Under the pieces are notes generated by a model. It worked only from the letters and a program-made list of their open reading frames with translations. It was not told the DNA's origin and ran no database searches. The translations under genes were made by a program, and so were the position numbers. A stretch of DNA of 48,110 nucleotides, taken from positions 1 to 48,110 of the forward strand of contig LRSR01008909.1 of assembly GCA_001579985.1 (NCBI GenBank), in the 5' to 3' direction. Every line of letters starts with the position of its first letter. Position 1 is the first letter of the stretch. Source of the stretch: Hypsibius dujardini. Taxonomy: Eukaryota > Tardigrada > Eutardigrada > Parachela > Hypsibiidae. This document shows positions 1-10,517 of this stretch, in pieces.

Positions 1-1399
1 CTTTCGCCCCTTTTCGCCCCACTTCGCCCCATTTCACCTCTTTTGTACCCCGTTTTACTATTAACATCCCATTTCCACTTGTATTATTTTATCATTGATT
101 TAATTAATTTTGGTGCAAAATACCTGTAATATTGGATAAACTGGCAAAATATAAAATGAGCATCATCAAAATAATTTTTTCTCGGTTTTTTTTTACAAAT
201 TCAGTAGAACATGTTTCAGTTTCAATTAACATCTGGCCATTCAGAGATGTAATTGTGTTGTAAGAATCTCAGTTAAAAGTGGATTGTAATGGCGTCCTTA
301 ATTAATTGTGACTTCCAGCTGAGATTTCTAAAAACGTGAGACGTTCATCTCAGATGAGATTAAACTAAACGATGAACGCAAATATCATTAAGCTAGCTTC
401 ATTTTAAAATTCACATTTTTTGGGGAAAGGGGGTGATAATAGTGTGGTAGGGTTGAAAGGAGTGGGGTATAGGTTGGACTATAGCAGTACCCATATTTTA
501 ATTATTATATACATATTTAATCAGAAGATTGGAATTATGCGAGAAATAACAAGAATTCGCTGACCCTAGTGAACATGAGATTTTGAATATCAGGAAAAAT
601 ATATGACCCAATATAATACCTTATATTATTCTGCTGTAGGCCATATAAAACTTTATAGATCCCTTTAAATTTTATCAGTATACATAAATATATATCAGTA
701 CATATAAATTATAATGATAAAATTCGTACGTTTTTTTGCAAGGTCTTATAAATGCTTTTAATTTGTAAAACCGGGCTCTGGAAATTATTATAAATTTTCA
801 GCAGGCAAAGATGACCAGTGGTCAATTGGCACGGAAACATATATACAACAAAACGAAATCATCAAATGGCTACCACTGAATGTTGTTTTTATGTTTAACC
901 AATAGTAAAAATGTTAAGAAACTGACCGTCGATTATTATTACTCTTACGGGAGACGATAAAGCATTATTTAGTAATCTCACGTCAAAAAACACGTTTTTG
1001 GGCTAATTTTATGGGATTATTATCACAGCGCAGGCGGAGAAGTTCCATTGAATGTGTAAAGTGCGTGTTGGTGCAGTGACTTACATATGATCACCTGGAA
1101 TTGTAACATGATCTTATCAGGATTATCCGAGTCCGGTTCCTTACGATTATGCTTTTTTTTCTTACTCGTCATTTAGGGTTAAGGCCTTACAAAATATGTT
1201 TGAAATCCGCCTTACAAATTTCTTACTTATTAAACGAATCAATAAGGCTTTTTGTAAGGCATAACATTTTTCCTTATGCTTTATGTTTACTAGGGTGAGA
1301 GAAACAAAATAAAACAGAGAATACCGTATGCACCGCAGTCATTGATGGATAGATCACCGGTCAAAGCTGGACTCCAAATATAACTGCTTATATTTCCAG
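1..1399. other. AT-rich non-coding stretch, probably intron of the plus-strand ZP gene
   Basis: No exon with coding character is visible on either strand, and no Cys-Trp-Ala-Thr-Pro type ZP-C exon is present, so the earlier exons of the ZP gene ending at 1988 lie outside the window or far upstream. The first 75 bases are C/T-rich with repeated TTCGCCCC units. A short run near 45-65 (CCCCGTTTTACTATT) recurs in reverse orientation near 37755-37770. The stretch ends at the acceptor TTTCCAG just before 1400. Confidence 0.5.
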
Positions 1400-1988
1400 C
1401 TGCAACGAAATCGGAACGGACTACGTGACCCACCGCCGGGAAGACAGCTACCGTCAGGTCTTCGAAGTGGCCGGCTTCGAGTTCGAGGTCCCCACGAGCA
1501 CCGTCTATTTTCACTGCGACGTGAAGATCTGCACGGCAGGCGGTGATCAGACTCGCTGCAGCGAATCTTGCCCCCTCACCGGCGCGTCCTCGAAGCTTGC
1601 CACAAACAGCGATTTCCGTCTCGGCTCCGGCGTAATCCACTCCAACCCCGACGTGCCCGTCTACGTCACCGTGTCGGCCCAAAACGGCGCTCCGATTCTG
1701 GCCGTGGACCGGCCGTTCCCTTTAGCTGCCATTATAGCCCCTGTCGGAATCGCTGCCGGGGTTATCGTGGGAGCTGTTTTGGGAAGTTTGGCGGCTGTGG
1801 GGGTGGTCGGGCTGACGGCGGTCGCGGTCCATCGCAAAATTAGCGGGGAAACGCCTGCTCAGGCGCAGACCGATCGTCCTAACACACCTCAGATGAGTCG
1901 GAACGACTTGACGATAATCCATCCGATCCACACAAGAACTGCGAACCCCAAAAGAGCCCAAGAACCTAGTAATGAATCTTCGACTTAG
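1400..1988 (+). CDS. Last exon of a transmembrane ZP-domain protein (5' part outside the window)
   Basis: This is the terminal exon of a zona pellucida protein, a family of secreted or membrane-anchored matrix proteins that polymerise through the ZP module. The exon follows a good acceptor (TATATTTCCAG, ending 1399), begins with one base completing a split codon, then encodes CNEIGTDYV, the Y-F-H-C-D-V-K-I-C motif and the C-x(3)-C pair that closes ZP-C. A hydrophobic stretch of about 30 residues (AAIIAPVGIAAGVIVGAVLG onward) is followed by HRK and a polar tail of about 50 residues, so this copy is a type I membrane protein. The phase matches the last exons of the minus-strand ZP genes. The stop codon TAG lies inside a dispersed repeat that starts CTTAGGCTACAA. 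It is the only ZP gene here on the plus strand and the only one with a clear membrane anchor. Confidence 0.8.
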
Positions 1989-2750
1989 GCTACAAGTCCC
2001 CTCCCCTTTTTTATTTCTGATGTTGATCAGTGTCCTCTGACTTATTAAAAAAATGGACATTGCCCGAGCGAGTGCGGAGTGAAAAACGTAAACGCCCACT
2101 TTACCTTCACTTCCATGGTTATGCCCACACCATTTATTCAAGAAATGCCCAAATCGTGGAGGCCGTTTTAAATTAAAAGATTGAGGAACAATAGGGCTTT
2201 CCAAAATAATTAAAATTGTTATTTATGGCTCAAAGGGCCCTTGGTCAGCCCTTGTAAAAGCAATAGCGGACAAAATGGGGGAAGGGAAAAGGGAGGGGAA
2301 CTTGTGGCTATAGCCTTAACCTGTATCGTGACACTTTTTGCAGGTCGCCTCCTCCTCCCCCTCCCAAAATTTTGGCTTAGGCTACAAGTTCCTTTCCACT
2401 TTCGTTTTTTTTTTATATTGACCGTTTTTCCCTAACTTGATGAATTGAAGATTGATTGTTTTACAATCCTTTAAGTTTCCTTCTCAGAAACAATTGAAAC
2501 CCTAAATGTTGGACCCTGCCCGCATAAGTGTTGGGCGAAAAAACAAAACGACCCTTTTTTCTTCACCCCTTGAGTTTTCGTCATAGCATTTACTTGACTG
2601 ATGTCCAAACGTCAGGATTTTATACCTGGACATTGAGAAACAGATGAGCATTTCAAAAAGATTAAGTTTGTTATAATCACTCAAGGGGGAAAAATTCCCG
2701 CACCACTTTATGTTATGGCCCTGGGCTTGATTCATTCATTCATTAGCAAC
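1984..2750. repeat. Dispersed repeat, two diverged direct copies
   Basis: The sequence starting CTTAGGCTACAAGT at 1984 recurs at about 2374 and again at about 23955. In the first two copies it is followed by related blocks (a GCCCG...GAAAAA segment near 2060 and 2517). No coding capacity is recognised. The first copy overlaps the end of the ZP gene and supplies its stop codon. Confidence 0.5.
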
Positions 2751-3170
2751 TTTTCCGAAATTTCATTTTTTTTTATCCAAACCATTGTAAAACGTTTGAT
2801 TCCAAGTTTTTTGACACTCTTTCACTTCAAATTCGATTTAAAAAAGGCTGAAATTAGCAAAACCTTTTTTAAATATCAGGGGGCGTAGCTATGGGCTAGT
2901 TTCAATCTAGGCTTCCGAGTGACATTGTAGAAATGACCCATAGCTCCGCCCCCTGGCATCCACATAAGATGCTGCTAATGTCAGTTGATTTCAAATTAAA
3001 TTTGGAGTGGAAAAATATCAAAAATCTTGGAATCAAACGTTTTCCATAAAACGACGTTTTACAGTGTTTTGGATCAAAAAAATTGAAAATTCGAAAACGT
3101 TGCTAAACATCAATTAATCAAGCCTCACCCCATAACACAAAGTGGTGTGGGAATTTTCTTCTTCGTTATT
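2690..3170. mobile_element. Long inverted-repeat element (MITE-like)
   Basis: The left arm (about 2690-2930) and the reverse complement of the right arm (about 2935-3170) align over most of their length. Shared blocks include the CACCACTTT...TTATG segment, ATCCAAA...GTAAAACGT, GTTTGATTCCAAG and the GGGGGCG-AGCTATGGG block near the centre. Such a foldback structure without a coding region is typical of a miniature inverted-repeat transposable element. A related GGGCGGAGCTATGAG block occurs near 19274. No target duplication could be defined. Confidence 0.6.
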
Positions 3171-3679
3171 TTTTCTGAAACCGCGGATGTGATTTCCCGC
3201 CCGAGACCCCAATGTAAAATCATGATATGTGTACAGGTATTTGTAAAAAAAATTCACTCCGATCGGGAGGGAAAATCTTCGTTCTTGCTCAAGTAAGCCC
3301 AGTCGGAGGAACCGTTCACCTTCTAGAACCGCCCTCGACCAGGTCCACCCCTGAATCCCGAATTGGGCGATAACTTAGTAAATCTTATTAAGAGTGGAGA
3401 CAGGAGTAATTTCTTTCCTCAAAACTATTTTTTTCTTTTCAAAGATCCTGGCCGTTGAAACTGAATTGTAAAAATAAAATACAGTACGAGGAACGCATGG
3501 CAAATTGCAGTAGGCAAGCCCCTTTAGGTAAAACTACACACACAACGCAAAAGAGATTGCCGATGATTCGTCTAGCAAAATTGCGAAAGGCTCTATTACG
3601 AACTCATATAAGGGTTCCCGTGACTGTCGATTTGGACCCGAGGAATCCTAGATCCCCGCAAGTCTCGTGATAGTATTTT
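3171..3679. other. Intergenic stretch without recognised genes
   Basis: Short open frames exist, for example 71 codons on the plus strand at 3455-3670, but none has a recognisable domain, splice context or paralogue in the window. The segment lies between the inverted-repeat element and the decayed ZP-C exons. Confidence 0.4.
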
Positions 3680-3926
3680 CACATCAGCCCCAAACGATCC
3701 GACGTGGAAGTCAGGCTGGTCCACCAGATCAACGGGTTCATTGCTGCAGGCTGTCGTGCAGCGTCCGGTGTTGTCATTTTAGGGGCAAATGTTCAGGTCG
3801 CAGTGGACGTAGACCTTATTTTCTGGCTTTGTACTAGTATAAAACCATAATTCAGCCACTTCGTAAACAGTAATGCGCCAGGACTGCTACTTGACCTCGA
3901 CAAACTTTGGACCGTGGGCGTTACAC
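3680..3926 (-). pseudogene. Decayed ZP-C second exon (type A)
   Basis: This aligns with the type-A ZP-C second exons at 7159-7458 and 14971-15252. It keeps the His-Cys-Asp-Leu-Asn-Ile-Cys-Pro core and the downstream LVDQPDFHVG segment. The codon after Cys-Pro is TAA (3779-3781), where the intact copies have CAA (Gln). The expected acceptor TTTAGG reads TTTAAG, and the Phe of the Y-F-H-C motif is Val. Homology stops near 3680, before the splice donor. It lies downstream of the fused ZP gene at 5171-10101. Confidence 0.75.
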
Positions 3927-4027
3927 TTAAACCGGCACAAACACCTTCCAAAATATCTGTGTGGCATGGTTTTTGTGGATTTCGATGGGTTTTTAGAGGT
4001 TTTATTGAGTTTGATGGGTTGTAACCA

Positions 4028-4484
4028 GAGGCTCATTTACGGTGCTCACAGGTCGGAACCAGGACCCTTCACGGTAGAGCCAGGGGATGGATAAAGGGCA
4101 AAATGCATTTTTTTTCAAGATCGAACCGAAAATTCGGCCTCTTGTTCCTGATAATTTGAAACTTGTGGGGGTCTGGGGTTCTGATTCCCAGGTCCCCGGG
4201 ACTTCAAACCGTTTTCAAAAACAACAGTTTTTCATCGAATTGGGACCGTTCCTGAATGTTTTGAACCTCCCATTTGTACACGTCAATAGGGGAGTTTATA
4301 TTGGACCTCACAAAACCTGAGTTTTGAACGAAAAACTGTTGTTTTCGAAAATGTTTTGAAGTCTTAGGCTGAATTTTAGGTTCAATCTTGAAAAAAAAAT
4401 GCATTTTGCCCCTTTGCTCACCCCCTGGCCTTACCGCGAGGGGTCCTGGTTACGACCTATAAGGACCCCAAAAGGGTTATAACC
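4028..4484. mobile_element. Foldback MITE, family X, copy 1
   Basis: The two ends are inverted copies of each other: the left end reads AACCAGAGGCTCATTTACGG, then GGTCGGAACCAGGACCC, GGCAAAATGCATTTTTTTCA and GATCGAACC, and the reverse complement of the right end gives the same series. The middle holds GTTTTCAAAAACAACAG and its inverse. Further copies are at 7532-7742 and 25202-25709. There is no transposase. Confidence 0.65.
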
Positions 4485-4550
4485 GTGACTGGCGAGTATT
4501 CCATGGAATAATAAGGGTTTAGAGATATGTGCTGAAATGAAACGGCTTAC

Positions 4551-4726
4551 TCCTTTCGCGAAATAAACTCATAGCGTAGTGGGTGGTCACGGTCGTCCAC
4601 CGGCGTGGCCAAGCAGCGGCTCACAATCATCCTGAATTGGGCATTGTTCACGTCGATGGTTATGACATGGACTCGGGTTTTTCGGAAACCACCAAATTCA
4701 ACGTCGATTGTCATAGAGATCAGACG
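4551..4726 (-). pseudogene. Decayed ZP-C first exon (type A), copy 1
   Basis: On the minus strand this encodes an obvious relative of the 177-nt type-A ZP-C first exons (GGFRKTRVHVITIDVN, then CLATPVDDRDHP). It is 176 nt, one base shorter, which shifts the frame near its 5' end. There is a TGA where intact copies have CGA, and the conserved Trp of Cys-Trp-Ala-Thr-Pro is Leu. The donor is also altered. It sits downstream of the fused ZP gene at 5171-10101, and an equivalent relic sits downstream of the second fused gene. Confidence 0.75.
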
Positions 4727-5170
4727 CTGAAGTAATGAGAGAGGAAGATACGTGAAATCCCATTATTGCCAGGTTGTTTCAGAATTTGCAACAAGTACTG
4801 TATAGGAAGATCAGGCCTATTTCTACTGTAGTTTCAACTTCGATATGCCCTAATGATTACCGAGTAGAGAAAGAAAAAGTTGCTGACGATTGGCCCCCAG
4901 CTAAACGGATGGCTTGGCCCCTGAGTACCCCTCGCGGATCGGTGCTAGCACCGACCCCTGGCAGGCTAAACGAGCCTCTTGATGAAGTTTGTCACTAGCT
5001 CATGCCATCGCCGTTCTATTAAAAAAAGCCGTAAAAAAGCCGTCAGAGCAGATACAGGTATATAGTCATTTTTGACGGTGATATGAAAACAGGCTAAAAC
5101 GTTGCTAAATCATTCCGGCGGAAAAGAACAAGCAGGGAAATTTCTTTTTGTGGCAGAAATTCAAGCCCCT
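4727..5170. other. 3' flank of the fused ZP gene, shared with other ZP loci
   Basis: No gene is seen. The segment GCACCGACCCCTGGCAGG to CGAGCC (about 4950-4980) and the CATGCC-TCGCC block after it recur downstream of the conventional ZP gene at about 30965-31030, so the 3' flanks share ancestry. Position 4796-4797 is the unoccupied TA that corresponds to the insertion site of the Tc1/mariner-like element at 12151-12795. Confidence 0.6.
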
Positions 5171-8100
5171 TTATTGCGGTCGAGACGGGCGACCGAATCG
5201 GTCGATGGCGACGCGCGGCCGAACGTTGGGCGTGTGCCATTCGATGGGGCCAGAACTGAGAAGACGGCTGCCTCCGATGGTGGAGGCCGCGCCAGACGGC
5301 GTGCACGACGGCGTGCAGTGGCCGCTGGTATCAAGTTTGGTGCAGATATTGATGTCGCAATGGAAATAGATCACCTTGGCCGCCGGCACTTCACCGAAAT
5401 AAAACTCCGCCACCGTAAGCTCCAGCGCCCGTCGTTCTGTCCGGGTTACTTCCACAAAGCCAGGTCTCATTTCGTTGCACCTACAGAAATACGGACAAGC
5501 ATGAGATATAGACACAGTCTGAAATAGATCTTATCGAGAAATAGCATTCTAATTTTGCTGGTTCCCTTCGGTTTTATTATTGACTTATTAAATTTAGCCC
5601 GTTTTTTTCGAAAATTTATTTCATTTCTATTTTATTTCATAAATTCATCAGCGAAACATATCAATTAAGTCGATATATGATTTTAAATTTAATTTTAAAT
5701 TAAAATCGAATTTGAAAATTGCTTTGGGTAATGTATGTTTTACTTTTAGTCAAGAAAGACAGTACATTTTTGTTCAAATAGGTGTCTTATTATTCATTAA
5801 ATAAATTAATATTGATATGTTTATGAAATAAAATGTTTAACTGTTATCTAAAATACTCAGCAAAATAAATAACAATTTAGTTCATATCTGCTTTTTATTC
5901 TATTCCTAAATTATTTAAAATAAAAAAAATCGAATGAGATGCTTTATTTTCACGAAAGCAGAAACAGTATCAAAAACAGTGCTTAAAGATTCCACTGCGT
6001 GATACATTACAACATGCTATCCTTACCCTCGCGGGGCGATGAATGTATAGTTCATGGGGTTCTCGCGGTTTTCGTCGGGAGTGGCCCAGCATCGGCTCCC
6101 CAGTATGTTGTAGTTGTCCTTAAAACCGTCGTCGAGTTCCACGGTGACAATGTGGACAATGGTTTCCCCGAATCCACCAAAGTCCTCCAGCCTTTGCGTC
6201 CGCGACTTGGCACTAAGCATAGAGACACATGTCATTATGGAGCCCTCTGATACAAACTGCAAAGCAAAGTGCGATCGGCAAAACTTGACAGGGTTCTTTC
6301 ATTAGTATAACAATGGCTTGCCCCTAAAACAGAAATTCACTTTTGCTGAGAATAGCGTCATCATGCAAGAAATGTTTGCTATTATTACTGCCAAGAGCTC
6401 CTTTAACGAAGATCATTGTTGCTCAATGTACATGTATCTGTACATCTCTTTTCATTGATAATTTGTTTTTATTATTTTACAAAATTAATTTAGTTATAGA
6501 AAACACATACAGTCAGCGAGAAGATTGAGTACACTGGAGGGTCCGAGGAATGGGCAAAAGGGGCGGGACAGGGGGTGGTATTCAAACAATCAAACAATCA
6601 ACCGCCTGACTACCTCCTGCTGCGCCCCTTTTGCTAATACCCCCGGACCCTCCAGGGGTACTCAATTTTGTCGTTGATTGTAACACGAATGCGGGATGAA
6701 CGCGTGTCATTCAAACTTGAATGCTTTTTGAGATGATCATAAATATGATTGTCACTAAACGAAATGCTTCAAAGTATTTCAAGGGAACTAAAAACCCCGG
6801 ATAACGTCCTGCGACGTTGCCGTGCAAAAGTTTTCAAATTCCATATAATTTTGTCATATGAATGGGTAATAATTATTATGAAAAAACAATCCATGTCTTG
6901 ATGCCAGAAGAAAATATGTTTTAAAAGCATTTCAACTGACTGAAATTCAACATAATTTTTGGTAGGAATTCAACACAAAATATGACTACGACAAAAAGAG
7001 CCAACGCCTTGACTTTTCTGACCAATGGATATGAAGACCTGACAAGAACCTCACCGAGCATGGTGCCAGAACAAAATTAACAAATTTCACAGCCTCCCTT
7101 TTATTGAAACAGATAACAGATAACAGTCTGTAAAGAACACGGGGTGAATTGCAATTACCTCACAGTGACTCTGGATGTGAGATTGTGCAAGGGATCTACG
7201 TGCTCGATGTTGGAGGTCACATCAACCCCAGACGATCCGACATGGAAGTCAGGCTGGTCCACCAGGCTGACGGGTCCATTGCTGCAGGCTGTCGTGCAGC
7301 GTCCGGTGTTGTCACTTTGGGGGCAAATGTTCAGGTCGCAGTGGAAGTAGACCTTATATGCTGGCTCTGAACCAAACCAAAATTCGGCCACTTCGTAAAC
7401 AGTAATGCGCGAGGACGGCTGCTTGACATGAACATACCCCTGACCTAGGATGTTACACCTAAATCGACACAAACACGTTCCAAAATAACTGTATGGCATG
7501 GGTTTTGTGGAATTCGATGGGTTATAACCAGAGGCTCATTTAGGGTGCTCACAGGTCGGATTTTGAAATCCCAGGAGGCCCACTGGAAATTAGTCCCCCA
7601 CATCCCCACAAGTTTCAAAATGGTCAGGGACAAAAAGCCAAATTTTAGGTTTAATCTTGCAAAAAATGAGTTTTGCCCACGCCCTGGCCCTACCGTGAGG
7701 GGTCCTGGTTACGACCTGTAAGGACCCTAAAAGAGCCTCTGGTTATAACCAGACTGGCAAGTATGCCATGGAATAATAAAGCTTGAGAGATATGTGCTGA
7801 GGTGAAACGGCATACCCTCTTCGCGAAATAAACTCATAGTGTTGTGGGTGGTCACGGTCGTCCACCGGCGTCGCCCAACAGCGGCTCCCAATCATTTTGA
7901 ATTGGTCATTGTTCATGGCGATGGTTATAACATGGACCACGGTTCTTCCGAAGCCACCAAAAACATCGTAGTTTGCCGTATGAGATCGGACGCTAAAGTA
8001 ATGAGAAAAGAAGATACTTGCAATCCCATTATTGCCAGGTTGTTCCCAGAACTTGCAACAAATACTGGGTAGGACGATTTTTAGTTTCACCTTTGATATG

Positions 8101-10101
8101 CCCTGATGATTAGCGAGTAGAGAAAACATTTGCTGACGATTGGCCCCCCCCCCAGCTCCGTTGATTTTGGAAAACGCGGAATATGTTTTGGAAAATTCGA
8201 AACAAATTTTAAAAGACGCTGCAGAAGTTTTGGAAAACATGCTATGAATTTGCAAAAATGCGGTACACAGTTTGAAAAAAGGATAAATCAACTTGAATTC
8301 AGTGCAAGGTTTACGGGGATTTTTTTCTTGACTTTTCTTGATTTTTTCAACGAGTTTACATCAGAATCCGCGCTAGTTCATATACGTGTATATGAAAAAG
8401 ATTGCCCCAGAAGATTTGGAATAAGAACAGCATGAGGAAAAAATTTAAAGCTTGTACTCAAGGGGTATTGGTCTGTTGAGAGGACTTCAATTTCGATCCT
8501 GCAGCAGTCAAACCCACCGACATGTTACCAATTGTGCATGTAGACGCACTGTTAATCCCAAAAACTGTGCCTATAGGTAAGGCCCTGATATAGTCTGAAT
8601 TTGGTGGGTGAGATTGCGTGACGTGACGTTAAAGTGACGCGACGTGAAAGTGACGCGATCGCCAGTTCCGATCGCTTTGGATGCGATCCTCCCTGCGTCT
8701 CACATGAGATACAACGCGAAACAGCTATGCGCATGCGGACGTGACGTCACGCACACTTCGCGTGAGACTTTTTCTCCAGACTATGAACGGGCCTAAAGTC
8801 TACAAATTCTGAGAGTAGGCAGATGCCGTTGTGCCTTATATGCCAATGAATTCTGCGTCTGTACCTTATGTCTGCTCGACGAACTTCCTCATTGACACCG
8901 ACGAAATTGATTGTGGGCCAGAACTGGAAATTCCACGACCGAGACGGGCAAATCAGGGGAATGTTTAATGTCTTTCTCTGAAGTTGTCCAGTAGAAGTGG
9001 GCTCGTATATGGTGATCATGGCGACATTGCTGTAGCTTCCGGAGATTTGATCGGTGAAACCGCACTGCTGGCCACGCGGCAGGACGATCGCGAAGGCGTT
9101 CTGGTCGCTCGCCGGGGAATCGGTTGGGTAGCGGCGCGCACGACAAGTCGGTATGTTGTTCCTGCCAATGAGGATGCTGTCCACCCGAGAGCGGTCATGA
9201 TTGACGGCCGGAATGCTGGCCCATTGGAATATCTCCTTGTCTAGCGCTCGGTAGAAGATTGCATCACCCTCGCAGTGAAGCATCCCGGCCCCGGCTTCAC
9301 CTTGAGTCTGCTGCGAGGGGTAAACAGATAGACGAATGTGTTGAGTTTAAGAGACATTAAAAGAATAAAAGAAAGAAAATAAGAGAAAACAAGAGAATAA
9401 AAGGAAATGAATATAGAATAAGAAATAAGGTGAACAAATGAATGGTGATATACAGAGAGCTGTGCGATAGACAAACTATAAGTAATTTCACCCTACTATT
9501 TGTGAAGGGTCAAATTAGCTAACTCTTGATTCTAATGGTTCAATCTTAGAAGAGGTATGAATAAACGTTGAATCGAAGAAATCATTCCGCATAAATAACA
9601 AAAATAACCTTTTTTCAGGCACACAAATAATAAGTATCGCCACCTGCTCTTGCCTTGTTTGAACACAATTAAATGACATTACTTTTGCTTAGCACTTCGG
9701 ATTGTTCAGGGTCTCGGATTTATTCTTTTAGTGTTGCTTTTCAGACAAATTTCGTTTGTTGTGTAGTACTTGTGTCCAGGAGAATCGCTGTGCGGCAAAA
9801 ATTGCTACTTAAAATAGAGTAATAAGGTATTAATCCCCAATCACGTTACCACTGGGGAGTAATTTAATCAATCTATAAAATAAATGAACAAAACTTAACA
9901 AAAGTCTTGGTCGTGCTTACAGCGAACATAAACCACGGCTAAACCCTTCTCTTTCGATTGACAGCAATATGGTACTGTACTTTTACTTACGCTGTCCTTG
10001 GCGACATCTGTGATATTGTTGCTAATAAATGAACGGGAGAGTACAGCTTCCACCGACCAGCACAGAACTAGAAGCGAGACAATGTGAGTCTTGAATAACA
10101 T
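5171..10101 (-). CDS. Fused ZP protein 1: signal peptide, ZP-N, ZP-C, second ZP-C (509 aa, 6 exons)
   Basis: Predicted secreted zona pellucida protein. Exons, in minus-strand order: 10101-9991, 9310-8865, 7992-7816, 7458-7159, 6212-6027 and 5480-5171. All junctions keep frame (phases 0,2,2,2,2) and the total is 510 codons. Exon 1 gives a signal peptide (MLFKTHIVSLLVLCWSV). Exon 2 is ZP-N, with Cys at the HCEGD, TCRARRYP, QCGF and LICP positions. Exon 3 has RCWATPVDDRD. Exon 4 has RCNILG, then VYFHCDLNICPQ and GRCTTAC. Exons 5 and 6 repeat the module: RCWATPDENREN, then CNEM, YFHCDINIC and GHCTPSC, ending RPSRPQ stop. Standard ZP proteins have one ZP-C; this has two. There is no membrane segment at the C-terminus. 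An upstream in-frame ATG (10125) is not conserved in the duplicate, so I use 10101. The intron before the last exon is very AT-rich. Confidence 0.8.
6510..6680. mobile_element. Foldback MITE, family Y (Tc1/mariner-like TIR), copy 1
   Basis: A 171-bp near-palindrome begins CAGTCAGCGAGAAGATTGAG and ends with its inverse, flanked by TA on each side (6508-6509 and 6681-6682). The duplicated ZP gene has the same flanks, AACACATAACACGAATGC, with a single TA at 14417-14418, so the insertion post-dates the gene duplication. It lies in the intron between the two ZP-C modules. A longer relative is at 10518-11182. Confidence 0.8.
7532..7742. mobile_element. Foldback MITE, family X, copy 2 (211 bp)
   Basis: The ends are inverted copies (GAGGCTCATTTAGGGT and ACCCTAAAAGAGCCTC). 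TTATAACCAG is present on both sides (7522-7531 and 7743-7752). The duplicate gene has a single GATTATAACCAGGACTG at the matching place (near 15350), so the 10-bp repeat is probably a target duplication. Duplications of 9-10 bp suggest a Mutator-like origin, which is an inference. It lies in the intron between the ZP-C first and second exons. Confidence 0.65.
8578..8835. promoter_or_regulatory. Intronic insertion with TGACG repeats and a CRE-like palindrome
   Basis: This intron segment of fused ZP gene 1 is absent from the duplicate, where the flanks join near 16680. It carries a run of GTGACG / CGACGTG units (about 8617-8655) and a perfect TGACGTCA palindrome at 8742-8749, the consensus for CREB/ATF factors. 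It also shows GCGATC...GATCGC inverted pieces. Regulatory activity is only a suggestion; it may simply be a transposon remnant. Confidence 0.3.
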
Positions 10102-10517
10102 TTTATGACCATAAAGAGAAAGCATTTAATAAAACGGAAATTCTGAGGTTGTAGTGAATCGCCAGTTGACCGTCAGGTATGAGCGATTCTCGATGCAGCT
10201 AGGTCCTCTTTTTGTCTAGCGTTTAGACTTTGCTTATCTTCCATACATTGTGCCAGCTGTGCTTCACGATACGATTATTGACTGCCGGGCCGGCAATTCT
10301 GGGTGGCGCCTCTCAATTCGAGATTTGAACTTTGGGCAGTTGAACGAATGTCGTTGTTGTGTGATAAGCAGAGGGATCAAGGGATAATTCGCAGGGTAGA
10401 TTGCCCACCCCACACCGCCTCCCCGGCGTCCAGATTCCCGGACGATCTTTGCCATTATTCTACAGCCTTTGGCAGCGACTACAGCCTCGCTTTCACGGTG
10501 TGTAGAACACTGCACTA
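10102..10517. other. 5' flank of fused ZP gene 1, conserved with copy 2
   Basis: The sequence from 10102 to about 10345 matches the 5' flank of the second copy (18915 to about 19175), including CGATTCTCGATGCAGCTAGG and GGTGGCGCCTCTCAATTCGA. It therefore probably contains the promoter and 5' UTR of both genes. No TATA box in a convincing position could be assigned. Homology between copies ends near 10345. Confidence 0.5.

Noticed and set aside
1290-1682. 130-codon minus-strand frame
   Set aside because: It is antisense to the ZP-C exon on the plus strand, whose Cys pattern is unmistakable.
8747-8864. Extension of the ZP-N frame past 8865
   Set aside because: The frame stays open past the donor GTACAG by chance. 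The duplicate gene shares the donor but not the extension, and splicing there keeps frame with the next exon.
10102-10125. Upstream ATG (10125) as start of fused ZP gene 1
   Set aside because: The duplicate has ATC at this position, and the ATG at 10101 directly precedes a standard signal peptide.
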